Shown here: positions 1-8,870 of the stretch, in pieces | Numbering within the stretch: the first letter of the stretch is position 1 | How the letters are laid out: the number at the start of each line of letters is the position of its first letter | Assembly (NCBI RefSeq): GCF_030433855.1 | Contig: NZ_JARUXC010000006.1 | Span: 62,001-126,000, forward strand | Length of the DNA: 64,000 nt | Direction: 5' to 3' | Source of the DNA: Agreia sp. PsM10 | GTDB lineage: Bacteria > Actinomycetota > Actinomycetes > Actinomycetales > Microbacteriaceae | Notes under the pieces: model-generated | What the model saw: the letters and a program-made list of their open reading frames with translations, nothing else | Database searches by the model: none | What the model was told of the DNA's origin: nothing | Position numbers and translations under genes: made by a program

Positions 1-175
1 TGATGACGCCGTCGTTTCCGTTCGGCGACGCGTCGGGCACGGTCGTGCCCGACACGTCGCTGAAGTCGTAGTGCAGAAGCAGGTCGCCTTCGGCGGCGGA
101 TGCCTGCGGTGCGGCCAGCAGGGTGCCGAAGGCCACCGCGAACGCGGTCACCAGGGCGATTCGGGATCTGATCAT
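1..175 (-). CDS. Secreted LamG-like protein, N-terminal fragment (runs off window)
   Basis: Only the first 58 codons are present; the gene continues beyond base 1. The product opens with a clear Sec signal peptide (positive MIRSR, hydrophobic core, cleavage after about residue 27 at ASA). The mature start, with the motif LLHYDFSDVSGT, closely matches the start of the second LamG (concanavalin A-like) domain of the neighbouring GH43 protein (LHYDFEDASGS). It is therefore inferred to be another extracellular carbohydrate-active protein, probably with LamG modules. It lies 40 bp downstream of the GH43 gene on the same strand and probably belongs to the same transcription unit. Catalytic class cannot be told from this fragment. 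Confidence 0.8.
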   Translation of the reverse strand, partial: MIRSRIALVTAFAVAFGTLLAAPQASAAEGDLLLHYDFSDVSGTTVPDASPNGNDGVI

Positions 176-215
176 GACACTCACTTCGTCGTGGGTTGGT
201 GTTCGGGTGATCGGG

Positions 216-3200
216 TCAGGAGACGGAACGGCGGCGGCGCATGACCAGCAGGAGTCCTGCGGCGAGCAGCAGCACCCCGGCCGCGATCGGCAAGCCGACG
301 GCGAGGCCGGTGCTGGCGAGCGGAGAGGTCTGCGACCCGGTGCCTGCGCCCGCCCCGGAGCCGCCGGTCGATGCGGCCGCGACCACGGTCACCGCGACCT
401 CTGCCACGTCGTCGGAATCGGCGCTGGCCGCCCGCAGGGTGTGGGCGCCCGCCTCGACGGAGGCCGGCACGGTCAGCGTCACGGTGAAGGCACCGGCCGA
501 GTCCGTCTGCGCGGTTCCGAGCGCCGTCGGCGTCGAGAACAGCGTGAAGTCGATGCGCTCGTCTGCACCGAAGCCGCTTCCGCGAACCGTGACCGGCTGG
601 CCCGCGGTCAGCGTGGTCGTCTCGAGCAGCAGCTGGGGAGAGCCCGGGTCGACCGGACCTCCGCCGGCACCGAGCACCGGTCCGACCGAGGCGACGGCCG
701 AGGCGGGATCCCAGAGCGGCTTCTCAGCCGTCACCGACGCGCCGATCGTGGCACCGACATCCGATGCGGTGAGCAGGTAGCTCGTCGCCGTCGCGCCGTC
801 GATGTCCTCGCCGTCTCGAGTCCACTGCACGGAGGTCGCCGCCCAGGGCTCGGGCACCGACGCGGTCAGGGTCTCGTTCTCGCGAGCGGCTCCCGTGATC
901 TCGACCGCCAGCGGCTGGGGATCGACGATGGTCTGGGGCTCGACGCTGGTGAGGGTGGGCGTCACGGTGTTGATGAGGCCGGTCTCCGGGTCGAACGTCA
1001 GCTTGTCGATCGTCGTCTCACGGTGCTGACCGTCGCCGCCCGGCATCGCGAAGCGGTGGTAGACGATGTACCAGTCGTCGGTTCCCGGCACGTTCAGGAT
1101 CGAGCTGTGCCCAGTGGCGAGGATGCCCTGCGACGGGTCCTTCTGCAGGATGACCCCGCGGTAGGTCCACGGTCCGTCGATGCTGGTCGCGGTCGCGTAG
1201 CCGACGCGGTAGTTCTCGCTTCCCGTGTCGTCGATCGAGTAGGTGAGGTGGTACAGGCCGTCGCGGTAGTTCACGAACGAGCCCTCGCGGAAGTCGTTCA
1301 GACCGTCGATGCGCTTGAGCGTCTCCTGCTTGATCGACAGCATGTCGTCGCTGAGCTCTGCGTAGACCGGCGAACCGTTGCCCCAGAACAGGTAGTTCTT
1401 GCCGGTGGCCGGGTCGGTGAAGGTCGCCGGGTCGATCGCCTGGCCGGATGTGACGGCCTCGTTATTGAGGATCATCGCCTCGGGCTGCGCCACGAACGGC
1501 CCCTCGGGGCTGTCCGCGACCGCGACACCGATCGTCTTGCGGTCGAGCGAGGCGTTGTGACCGCTGAAGTAGAAGTAGAACTTTCCGTCCTTCTCCGCGA
1601 TCGTCGGGGCCCACGCGTTGCCGGTGGCCCATGGAACATTCCCGTTCGCGCCGTCGAGCGTCAGGATCGGCTCTGCCGAGCGCTCCCAGTCGACGAGGTT
1701 CTTCGACGACCAGACGTAGAACTCCTTGCCGCCCCAGCCGGGGTAGCCGTCGGAGGTGGCGTAGACGTAGTAGCTGTCGCCGTAGGCCACCACGTTCGGG
1801 TCGGCGTAGAGGCCGGGGATGCTCGGGCTGCCCATCTCGACGGCCTTCAGGGTCCAGGTGGTCGCTGCTCCCCCGCCGTTCGGCGTGAGCGTGACCGTGA
1901 GCGGGGTGCTGAGGTCGTTGGTGGTTCCGGATGCCGGGCTCGCGACGACGCCGTTCGCGGTCGTGAAGACCGGCGTCAGCGCCGTCAGGTCGGTGCCCGG
2001 CTTCACCGGGAACGTGACCTCGTGCGTGGTGTTGTTCACGATGGGGGCGATCTTCAGGGTGTCGGCCTCTGCGAGGGTCACCCCTGCGAGGGCGCCGACG
2101 TTGCCGGACTGCGCCAGAACCTCGTCGGAGGAGAGGGCACGGTCGTAGATCGCGAACTCCCGGTACTTGCCGCGGAATTTATTGTCGGCGTCGTAGTTCG
2201 AGCGTCCGAGGTAGTTCGCAGTGGTGATGCCGCCCCCGATGTCCTGGGGATCCGTCGTGACCGTGGCCGTGCCGACGGCCACGCCGTCGAGGTAGATCGT
2301 GGCGGTGTCGCCCTTCAGCGTGTAGACGAGGTGCGCCCACTGTCCGCGCGGCAGATTGGAGCCCCGCGAGACGGTCTGCTCTGTCGTCCAGTTGCCCGTG
2401 GCGATGCTGGTGCGGTACCCGTTCCCCGAGGTGAACAGGTAGCCGTTTCCGGCTCCCGAGATCGTGTTGCCCAGGCCGTAGATGAAGTAGGCGCCCGATT
2501 GCGCCGAGTCGATCCAGACATCCGCCTCGACCGTCACGTCGGTGACGCCGGCGAGCAGGTTGTCGGGAAGGTCGACGTAGTCGTCACTGCCGTCGAAGGT
2601 CAGCGAGCCGTCGCCCCAGGTCGCTCCTCCGCTGATGGTGCCGTTCTGGCCGTTGCCGGAGACATCGTCGACGACCGAGCCCGAGGCATCCTCGAAGTCG
2701 TAGTGCAGGATCTCGCCGTCCTCGTTGACCGGAGCCGGGGCGGGCCCGCTGCCGAGGCTCTCGAGCTCGGCAGCCGTGATGGGGATGACCGTGCCGTGGC
2801 GCGGGCTGGCCGGCAGGTCGTAGTCCGGCGCGACCGCCCATTCGGGGTTCGCGATGTCGTCGGTCTGGAGGGGGATGTAGCCGCGTCCGCCGTACTCGTC
2901 GACGAAGAGATAGAACTTCTCGCCGTTGATGTCGCCCGGGTTGGCCTTGAACGCCGTCGGTCCCTCGACCGCGCTTGTTCCGGCGTCACGGCCGATGCAG
3001 CTGTCGACCATGCTCCACGACTCGAGGGTCGCGCGCAGCTCGGTCGACTTCTCCTGGATGATGTCGCTGCAGCCGGTGCCGCCCGCGCCCTCGTCCTTCG
3101 TGAAGCGGTAGTACGTGCCGTCGTCCTTCAGAACGGTCGAGTCGATGCGCGACACGCCCTGGTCCTGCCAGACCTGCGCCGGCGTGAAGGTCACGAAGTC

Positions 3201-4955
3201 GCGCGTCGTGGCGTACATCATGCGGTGGTAGGTGTTGCCCGTGTGGCCGGGGTCGTCGTCGGCGTAGAGAGCCGAGGCCCAGAACACCACGTACGATCCG
3301 ATCGTCTCGTCGTAGTACGCCTCGGGAGCCCAGGTCATGCCCGCGTTCTCGGGCGCGACCTTGATGTGGCGCTGCGGCGACCAGGTCTTCAGGTCGTGCG
3401 ATTCCCACACCTCGAGGTACTTGCTGCCCGTGCGCACGGAGTCGCCCCACGAAGTTCCGCTGCCGATCGAGAGGTCGGTGGCGATCAGGTAGAACGTGTC
3501 GCCCTCGGGAGAGCGGATGAGGAACGGGTCGCGCAGACCCTTCGTGCCCTCGCTGGAGGTGAGCACCGGCTGTCCGCCGTTGAGCTCGCGCCAGTCGAGG
3601 GCGTTGTTTCCCTCGCTCGCCGCGAAGAAGATGTTCTCGCCGGCGAGGGAGTTGCCGGTGAAGTACGCGAAGGCGTAGCCCTCGTACTCGGCGGTCGGTG
3701 CGGCTGCGCGCACCTGCGCCGTGAACTCACGGGTCGCGGTCGCGGCGCCCTTCGTGAGGGTGGCCGTGAGCACGACGGTGGTGCCGGATGCCTGGCGCGC
3801 CACGACTCCGTCGATCGAGACGACGGCCGGGTTCGACGACGACCAGGCCGTCGCAACGCCGTTGGATGCCGTGGGCAGCGTCAGATTGCCGCGCACGTCG
3901 TCGAGGCCGGCGATCTCGAGAGCCGCGGCGGCGGCATCCACGTCGTACTGATCTGACGGCAGCGGCGCGACCGTCGCCGAGAAGGTGCGGATCTCGGTTG
4001 CGGCGCCGCGGGTGACAGTCGCGATGAGGTTCACGGTGGCGGGACCCTCGCCCGCGGCGGGCCGCGTGACGACGCCCGTGGTCGAGATCACGGCGGGTGC
4101 GTCGGATGCCCAGGCGATCGTCGAGCCGTTGGCTCCCGATCCCGGAAGGGTCAGGTTGCTCGTGACGGCGCTCAGGTCGCCGAGATCGAGCACGTCGGCG
4201 TCGCGAAGCGCACGATCGGCGTCGCTCGGCTGGAGCGCGGCCACCTCGGTCGCACCGAGGGCCGAGCTGTAGATGCGGAAGTCGCGCACGCTGCCGGCGA
4301 GGTAGCGGTCGCTGGCGTAGTTCGAGCGGCCGATGTAGTTGGCGCTCGTCACGCCGCCCCCCAGGTCCTTCGGCTTCACCGTGACGCCGGTCTTGACTGC
4401 GACCTCCGTGCCGTCGAGATAGAGCCGCGCCGTGTCGGTGGCGTCGTCGAGCGTGTAGGTGAGGGTCTTCCAGGTGCCGCGTTCCAGGTTGGCGTTGGAG
4501 TTCACGACCTGCTCGCCGCTCCAGTTGCCCGTCGTGATGCCGGCGCGATAGGCGTTGCCGGTCACGAACAGGTACCCGGTGCCCGAGTTCGACGTGGCCG
4601 GGTTGCCCAGGCCGAAGATGAAGTACGGCGAGGCCTGTTCGGGACGCACGAGCACCTGCGTGCTGACGGTGATCGAATCCAGACCAGCCAGCACGTTGCC
4701 CGGAAGCGCGACGTGGTCGTCGACTCCGTCGAGCACGAGGCCCGCGCTGCCGGCGCGTGCCGCTCCGCCCACAACGGTTCCGTCGAGGCCATTGCCCGAG
4801 GAGTCGACGGCGACGGTGCCGTCTGCCTCGTCGAGCGCGTACGAGAGCACGAGACTGTCATCGGCCGCGAGCGCGGGGGCGGCACTGAGCAGGGGGACGG
4901 CGAGGGCGAAGGCCGTCGCGGCCACCAGCGATCTGGTGAGCAGGGGTCGTTTCAT
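216..4955 (-). CDS. Cell-wall-anchored double GH43 arabinan-type glycoside hydrolase with LamG domains
   Basis: This 1579-residue exoprotein is predicted to act on arabinose-containing polysaccharides outside the cell. Layout: signal peptide 1-30; LamG domain about 35-240; two short bacterial Ig-like domains about 245-415; first GH43-like five-bladed propeller about 423-720; second LamG 748-950; Ig-like segment 955-1045; canonical GH43 domain about 1047-1345; Ig-like domains to 1530; LASTG sortase motif at 1546-1550; a membrane helix and an RRRR tail. Both propellers keep the three GH43 carboxylates: D476, D605, E664 in the first and D1052, D1175, E1224 in the second. The LAxTG form fits class E sortases; no sortase is in the window. 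It follows the sugar ABC transporter genes on the same strand after a 99-bp gap, so liberated sugars are probably imported by that system. Exact substrate (arabinan, arabinogalactan or other) is inference. Confidence 0.9.
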   Translation of the reverse strand: MKRPLLTRSLVAATAFALAVPLLSAAPALAADDSLVLSYALDEADGTVAVDSSGNGLDGTVVGGAARAGSAGLVLDGVDDHVALPGNVLAGLDSITVSTQVLVRPEQASPYFIFGLGNPATSNSGTGYLFVTGNAYRAGITTGNWSGEQVVNSNANLERGTWKTLTYTLDDATDTARLYLDGTEVAVKTGVTVKPKDLGGGVTSANYIGRSNYASDRYLAGSVRDFRIYSSALGATEVAALQPSDADRALRDADVLDLGDLSAVTSNLTLPGSGANGSTIAWASDAPAVISTTGVVTRPAAGEGPATVNLIATVTRGAATEIRTFSATVAPLPSDQYDVDAAAAALEIAGLDDVRGNLTLPTASNGVATAWSSSNPAVVSIDGVVARQASGTTVVLTATLTKGAATATREFTAQVRAAAPTAEYEGYAFAYFTGNSLAGENIFFAASEGNNALDWRELNGGQPVLTSSEGTKGLRDPFLIRSPEGDTFYLIATDLSIGSGTSWGDSVRTGSKYLEVWESHDLKTWSPQRHIKVAPENAGMTWAPEAYYDETIGSYVVFWASALYADDDPGHTGNTYHRMMYATTRDFVTFTPAQVWQDQGVSRIDSTVLKDDGTYYRFTKDEGAGGTGCSDIIQEKSTELRATLESWSMVDSCIGRDAGTSAVEGPTAFKANPGDINGEKFYLFVDEYGGRGYIPLQTDDIANPEWAVAPDYDLPASPRHGTVIPITAAELESLGSGPAPAPVNEDGEILHYDFEDASGSVVDDVSGNGQNGTISGGATWGDGSLTFDGSDDYVDLPDNLLAGVTDVTVEADVWIDSAQSGAYFIYGLGNTISGAGNGYLFTSGNGYRTSIATGNWTTEQTVSRGSNLPRGQWAHLVYTLKGDTATIYLDGVAVGTATVTTDPQDIGGGITTANYLGRSNYDADNKFRGKYREFAIYDRALSSDEVLAQSGNVGALAGVTLAEADTLKIAPIVNNTTHEVTFPVKPGTDLTALTPVFTTANGVVASPASGTTNDLSTPLTVTLTPNGGGAATTWTLKAVEMGSPSIPGLYADPNVVAYGDSYYVYATSDGYPGWGGKEFYVWSSKNLVDWERSAEPILTLDGANGNVPWATGNAWAPTIAEKDGKFYFYFSGHNASLDRKTIGVAVADSPEGPFVAQPEAMILNNEAVTSGQAIDPATFTDPATGKNYLFWGNGSPVYAELSDDMLSIKQETLKRIDGLNDFREGSFVNYRDGLYHLTYSIDDTGSENYRVGYATATSIDGPWTYRGVILQKDPSQGILATGHSSILNVPGTDDWYIVYHRFAMPGGDGQHRETTIDKLTFDPETGLINTVTPTLTSVEPQTIVDPQPLAVEITGAARENETLTASVPEPWAATSVQWTRDGEDIDGATATSYLLTASDVGATIGASVTAEKPLWDPASAVASVGPVLGAGGGPVDPGSPQLLLETTTLTAGQPVTVRGSGFGADERIDFTLFSTPTALGTAQTDSAGAFTVTLTVPASVEAGAHTLRAASADSDDVAEVAVTVVAAASTGGSGAGAGTGSQTSPLASTGLAVGLPIAAGVLLLAAGLLLVMRRRRSVS

Positions 4956-5054
4956 GGCGCGAAAACTCCAGGGTCGGCTTCATTGACGGGTGGAAGTGCG
5001 ATGCGGTTCTTCGTCGATCGAGCAGCCCGCTCGTTCCTCGCGGGCGTACTGGGA

Positions 5055-6095
5055 TCAGGTCTTGCGTTTGCGCGAGACGACGAGCCTCTGCAGCAGCACG
5101 AACACGAGCAGGATCGCGCCCGTGATGATGGTCGTGGCCTCGGGCGGGATGCTGCCGTCGCGGGTGATCAGCACGTTCATCAGGCCGAGTACGAGGGCGC
5201 CGATGACCGAGCCGAGCACGAAGCCGGCGCCACCCGTGAGCAGGGTTCCTCCGATGATGACCGCGGCGATCGCGTCGAGCTCCCAGCCGACGCCCGTGAT
5301 GTTCTGGGCGATGCCGAGCTTCGACGTGTAGACCACGGCGGCGAGGCCCGCGAGAGTGCCGCTGATGATGTAGATCGCGAGCTTGGTGCGCACGACCGGC
5401 AGGCCCATGAGCGTGGCCGACTGCTCGGAGCCGCCGATCGCGTAGACGGTGCGGCCGAAACGCGTCTTGTGCAGGATGTAGAAGGCCACGATCACCACCA
5501 CGGCGGCGATGATCACGTTGGGCGTGGTGACCAGGTCGTTGATCTTCGGCCCGTCGATTACCTTCACCTCGGTCGACAGGGTGCGGATGGGCGAGTCGTC
5601 GGCGAGACGCTCGGGCGTGGTGCTCAGCATCGATGCGAGTCCCCGGGCCAGGAACATCATCGCGAGCGTCGCGATGAACGGTTGCACGTTGAAGTACTGG
5701 ATCAGGATTCCCGACGCGGCTCCGAAGGCCGAGCCGATGAGGATCATCAGCACGATCACTACGAACGGATTCCATCCGGCGTTCGCGAGCATCACCCCGA
5801 CGAGGCTGCTGATGGCGATGATCGCTCCGACCGAGAGGTCGACGCCGCCGGTCAGGATCACGAAGGTCAGCCCGACCGCCAGAATGATGAGGTAGGCGTT
5901 GTTGATGAACAGGTTCGACAGGGTGCTGAACTGCAGGATGCGGCCGTAGGCGATCTCGCCGTAGATGATCATGCCGACGAAGATCACGATGGCGGCCAGG
6001 GTGGGCAGCGTCTCGAGGTTCGGCTTGAGGCGGCTCGCGAGCGACGGGGTGTGCGGGCTCTGCGGCGCGCTCGGGCGTTCGATGACGGAGGTCAT
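5055..6095 (-). CDS. yjfF: Sugar ABC transporter permease, YjfF type
   Basis: This 346-residue integral membrane permease of the RbsC/BPD_transp_2 family forms half of the sugar channel. It has about eight to ten hydrophobic helices and the family hallmark GGVDLSVGAI (a third of the way in) followed by the GGTLLTGG loop that contacts the ATPase. It is the last of four co-directional genes in the order binding protein, double ATPase, permease, permease, which is the arrangement of the E. coli galactofuranose transporter ytfQRT-yjfF. Its ATG overlaps the stop of ytfT by four bases, indicating translational coupling. The family assignment is firm; galactofuranose itself is only one possible substrate, and arabinofuranose-type sugars are equally plausible next to the GH43 gene. 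Confidence 0.9.
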   Translation of the reverse strand: MTSVIERPSAPQSPHTPSLASRLKPNLETLPTLAAIVIFVGMIIYGEIAYGRILQFSTLSNLFINNAYLIILAVGLTFVILTGGVDLSVGAIIAISSLVGVMLANAGWNPFVVIVLMILIGSAFGAASGILIQYFNVQPFIATLAMMFLARGLASMLSTTPERLADDSPIRTLSTEVKVIDGPKINDLVTTPNVIIAAVVVIVAFYILHKTRFGRTVYAIGGSEQSATLMGLPVVRTKLAIYIISGTLAGLAAVVYTSKLGIAQNITGVGWELDAIAAVIIGGTLLTGGAGFVLGSVIGALVLGLMNVLITRDGSIPPEATTIITGAILLVFVLLQRLVVSRKRKT

Positions 6096-7159
6096 GCCGA
6101 CACCGCCTCCTTTCGTGGCGTGCTGGTTCTCGCACGACGCTGGCTGAAGAGTGCGCGAACCCGCTGCGATTGCAGGAGGCAGATCGCCACGATGACGATG
6201 GCCTTGAACGCGGGGGTCGCCGACGAGGGGATGGCGAGGAACACGATGGTCTTGTCGAGCGTGGCGATCAGCAGGGCGCCGATCACGCTGCCGGTCAGCG
6301 AGAACTTTCCGCCGGCCAGCGAGGTGCCGCCGATGACCACCGCGAGGATCGCATCCATCTCGGAGGAGAAGCCCGTCTTGGCCACCTCGACGGTCATGAC
6401 GCTGGCGGTGCTGAAGATTCCCGCGACGCCCGCGAGCACGGCGCTCAGGATGTAGACGAAGATCAGCAGGCCGACCGGTCGGATGCCGGCCATGCGCGCC
6501 GCCTTGGGGTTGATGCCGATCGATTCGATCATGAGACCGAGCGCGCTGCGGCGCACCAGCAGGGCCACGAGGGCCACGATCACCGCTCCGATCACGAAGA
6601 CGACGGGGAAGCCGAGGACGGTGCCATTCGCGATCCAGCGGAAGAACTCGTTGCTGGCCGACGTGTTCTGACCGGAGGTGATGACCTTGGCCAGTCCTCG
6701 ACCGGCCAGCATCATGATCAGCGTGGTGATGAACGGCTGCAGCCCGACGATCGAGACGAGCACTCCGTTGATCAGGCCGAGGAAGGCGCTGATGCCGAGG
6801 GCGAGCGCGATGGCCATGAGCGCGGATCCGAGCGATCCGTCACCGGCATCGTGCATGAACTCCATCGATACGGCGCCCGAGACGGCCATGACGGAACCGA
6901 CCGAGAGGTCGATGCCGCGCGTGGCGATCACCAGGGTCATGCCCACGGCGATCATCATGATCGGCGCACTGGCACGCAGGATGTCGATGAGGTTTCCCGA
7001 GAGATCTCCGGTGACGGCGTTCACCGAGATGCCGAGGTACGTCGGGTCCTTGATGAGGTTGATGATGAGCAGCAGCACGAGGGCCGCGATGGCCCAGATG
7101 TAGGGCTGCTTGACGCTGGTCTTGAGGAACGACGCTGCGCCCGATGAGGTGTTCGACAT
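6092..7159 (-). CDS. ytfT: Sugar ABC transporter permease, YtfT type
   Basis: This 355-residue RbsC/BPD_transp_2-family permease would pair with the YjfF-like protein. The hallmark TRGIDLSVGSV and the GGTSLAGGKF cytoplasmic loop are present, with hydrophobic helices throughout and a basic C-terminal tail (RRARTSTPRK). The ATG at 7159 was chosen because it shares one base with the stop of the upstream ATPase (TGATG), typical of coupled translation; the gene then overlaps yjfF by four bases. Two different permeases in one operon is characteristic of the YtfQRT-YjfF group rather than of simple ribose systems with a single RbsC. Confidence 0.9.
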   Translation of the reverse strand: MSNTSSGAASFLKTSVKQPYIWAIAALVLLLIINLIKDPTYLGISVNAVTGDLSGNLIDILRASAPIMMIAVGMTLVIATRGIDLSVGSVMAVSGAVSMEFMHDAGDGSLGSALMAIALALGISAFLGLINGVLVSIVGLQPFITTLIMMLAGRGLAKVITSGQNTSASNEFFRWIANGTVLGFPVVFVIGAVIVALVALLVRRSALGLMIESIGINPKAARMAGIRPVGLLIFVYILSAVLAGVAGIFSTASVMTVEVAKTGFSSEMDAILAVVIGGTSLAGGKFSLTGSVIGALLIATLDKTIVFLAIPSSATPAFKAIVIVAICLLQSQRVRALFSQRRARTSTPRKEAVSA

Positions 7160-8748
7160 CAGTTGGTGCTCCCCTCTGCTGCGAAGGCGGCGGGCTCGGG
7201 CTCGAAGGCCTCGACGCCCTGCGCCTCTGCGCCGTCCGATGCGATCAGGTCGACGATCGTGTCGGCGGTGATGTCTGGCCCGTTGATGATCTCTCCGATC
7301 TTGCGGTGGTCCTTCAGAACCACGATTCTCTCGCTCAGTCGAACGACCTCTTCGAGCTCCGACGAGATGAAGACGACGGACATGCCGTCTTCGGCGAGCG
7401 TAGCGATGGCCTCCTGAATCTCCGCCTTCGCGCCGATGTCGATTCCGCGGGTCGGCTCGTCGAGGATGAGCAGTTCGGGCTTGGTGGCCAGCCAGCGCCC
7501 GAGCAGCACCTTCTGCTGGTTGCCGCCGGACAGGTTCTTGATGGGTCGCTCCGGGTCGCTCGGGCGCACGTTGAGCTCGACGAGGTACTTGTCGCACAGC
7601 TCCTTCTGCTCGCGCTTCGAGAGCGGGCGGGCCCAGCCGCGTCGGGCCTGGACGGCCAGGATGAGGTTCTCGCGCACGGTGAGGTCGCCGACAATGCCTT
7701 CGTCGCGACGGTTCTCGGTCGAGAACGCGATCCTGGTGGCGAGCCCGGCCACCGGGCTGTGCACCTCGGCGCTCTTGCCTCCGATGGTCACCTCGCCTGT
7801 GTCGGGCCGGTCGGCGCCGTACATGAGACGGCCGAGTTCGGTGCGGCCGGAGCCGAGGAGTCCGGCGAGGCCGACGACCTCGCCCGGGTACACGGCGATG
7901 TCGACGGGCTCGATCGAGCCCTTCCGACCGAGATCCGTGGCGCTGTAGAAGGGCTGCTCACCGCTCTCCCGCGCATCCCGCCGCCTGTTCGAGCCGAGCG
8001 ATGCGAGGGTATCGAAGTCCTTGCCGATCATCAGGGAGATCAGCTGGCTGCGGCCCAGGTCGCGGGTGAGGTGCTCCCCCACGAACTCGCCGTTGCGCAG
8101 CACGGTGAGGCGATCGCTGATCGCATAGACCTGGTCGAGGAAATGGGAGACGAAGAGGATGGCGACGCCCTGGTCTCGAAGACGGCGCATCACCGTGAAG
8201 AGGCCTTCGACCTCGTTGGCGTCGAGGCTCGAGGTGGGCTCGTCGAGGATGAGAACCTTCGACTTGGCGACCATGGCCCGGCTGATGGCGACGAGCTGCT
8301 GCAGCGCGAGCGAGATGCTCGAGAGAGGCTGGCGCGGGTCGAGGTCGCCGAGACCGAGGCCGACGAGCGCCTCGTGGGCGGCCTCGTGGGTCTTCTTCCA
8401 GTTGATTCCGAAGGCGCCGCGGATCTCGTTGCCGAGCATCACGTTCTCGCCGACGGTGAGGTTGTCGCAGAGGTTGACCTCTTGATAGACGGTCGAGATG
8501 CCGGCGCTCTGGGCGTCCGCGGTTCCCGAGAACTGGCGGGGGCCGCCGGAGACCAGGATGCTGCCGGAATCGATCTTGTACACGCCGGTCAGTGCCTTGA
8601 TGAGGGTCGACTTGCCCGCACCGTTCTCACCCATGAGGGTGTGCACCTCTCCCGGGTACAGCCTGAGCTGCACGTTCTGGAGGGCTTTGACGCCAGGGAA
8701 CTCGATCGAGATGTCTGTCATCTCGACGATCGGCTCTGTCGCTGCCAT
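7159..8748 (-). CDS. ytfR: Sugar ABC transporter double ATPase, YtfR/RbsA type
   Basis: This 529-residue fused ATPase energises sugar uptake through the two following permeases. The first nucleotide-binding domain has an intact Walker A (GENGAGKST) and Walker B (LILDEPTSSLD). The second has the degenerate P-loop GLLGSGRTEL typical of the family, the signature LSGGNQQKV, and LILDEPTRGID. Length is slightly above the roughly 500 residues of E. coli YtfR, with the extra residues between the two halves and at the C-terminus. I place the start at ATG 8748; an in-frame ATG at 8787 would add 13 residues with no better ribosome-binding site. It is separated from ytfQ by a strong hairpin. Confidence 0.9.
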   Translation of the reverse strand: MAATEPIVEMTDISIEFPGVKALQNVQLRLYPGEVHTLMGENGAGKSTLIKALTGVYKIDSGSILVSGGPRQFSGTADAQSAGISTVYQEVNLCDNLTVGENVMLGNEIRGAFGINWKKTHEAAHEALVGLGLGDLDPRQPLSSISLALQQLVAISRAMVAKSKVLILDEPTSSLDANEVEGLFTVMRRLRDQGVAILFVSHFLDQVYAISDRLTVLRNGEFVGEHLTRDLGRSQLISLMIGKDFDTLASLGSNRRRDARESGEQPFYSATDLGRKGSIEPVDIAVYPGEVVGLAGLLGSGRTELGRLMYGADRPDTGEVTIGGKSAEVHSPVAGLATRIAFSTENRRDEGIVGDLTVRENLILAVQARRGWARPLSKREQKELCDKYLVELNVRPSDPERPIKNLSGGNQQKVLLGRWLATKPELLILDEPTRGIDIGAKAEIQEAIATLAEDGMSVVFISSELEEVVRLSERIVVLKDHRKIGEIINGPDITADTIVDLIASDGAEAQGVEAFEPEPAAFAAEGSTN

Positions 8749-8819
8749 GTCTGCCTGCTCGTTCTGCCGGCGTGCCGGCCTCGTCATTGAGTCGCGTGGA
8801 TTCTCCCACGCGGGAGCCC

Positions 8820-8858
8820 ATCCGGTTCCCCGAGCCGCGAGGCCCAAGGGAACCGGAT
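8820..8858 (-). terminator. Intercistronic hairpin between ytfQ and ytfR
   Basis: A perfect 11-bp inverted repeat (ATCCGGTTCCC at 8820-8830 pairing with GGGAACCGGAT at 8848-8858) encloses a 17-nt loop. It begins 12 bp downstream of the ytfQ stop. Such stem-loops after binding-protein genes commonly protect the upstream message or attenuate read-through so that binding protein outnumbers the membrane components. There is no U-run, so partial termination or mRNA stabilisation is more likely than full termination. Confidence 0.75.
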
Positions 8859-8870
8859 GAGCGGGGTGAA

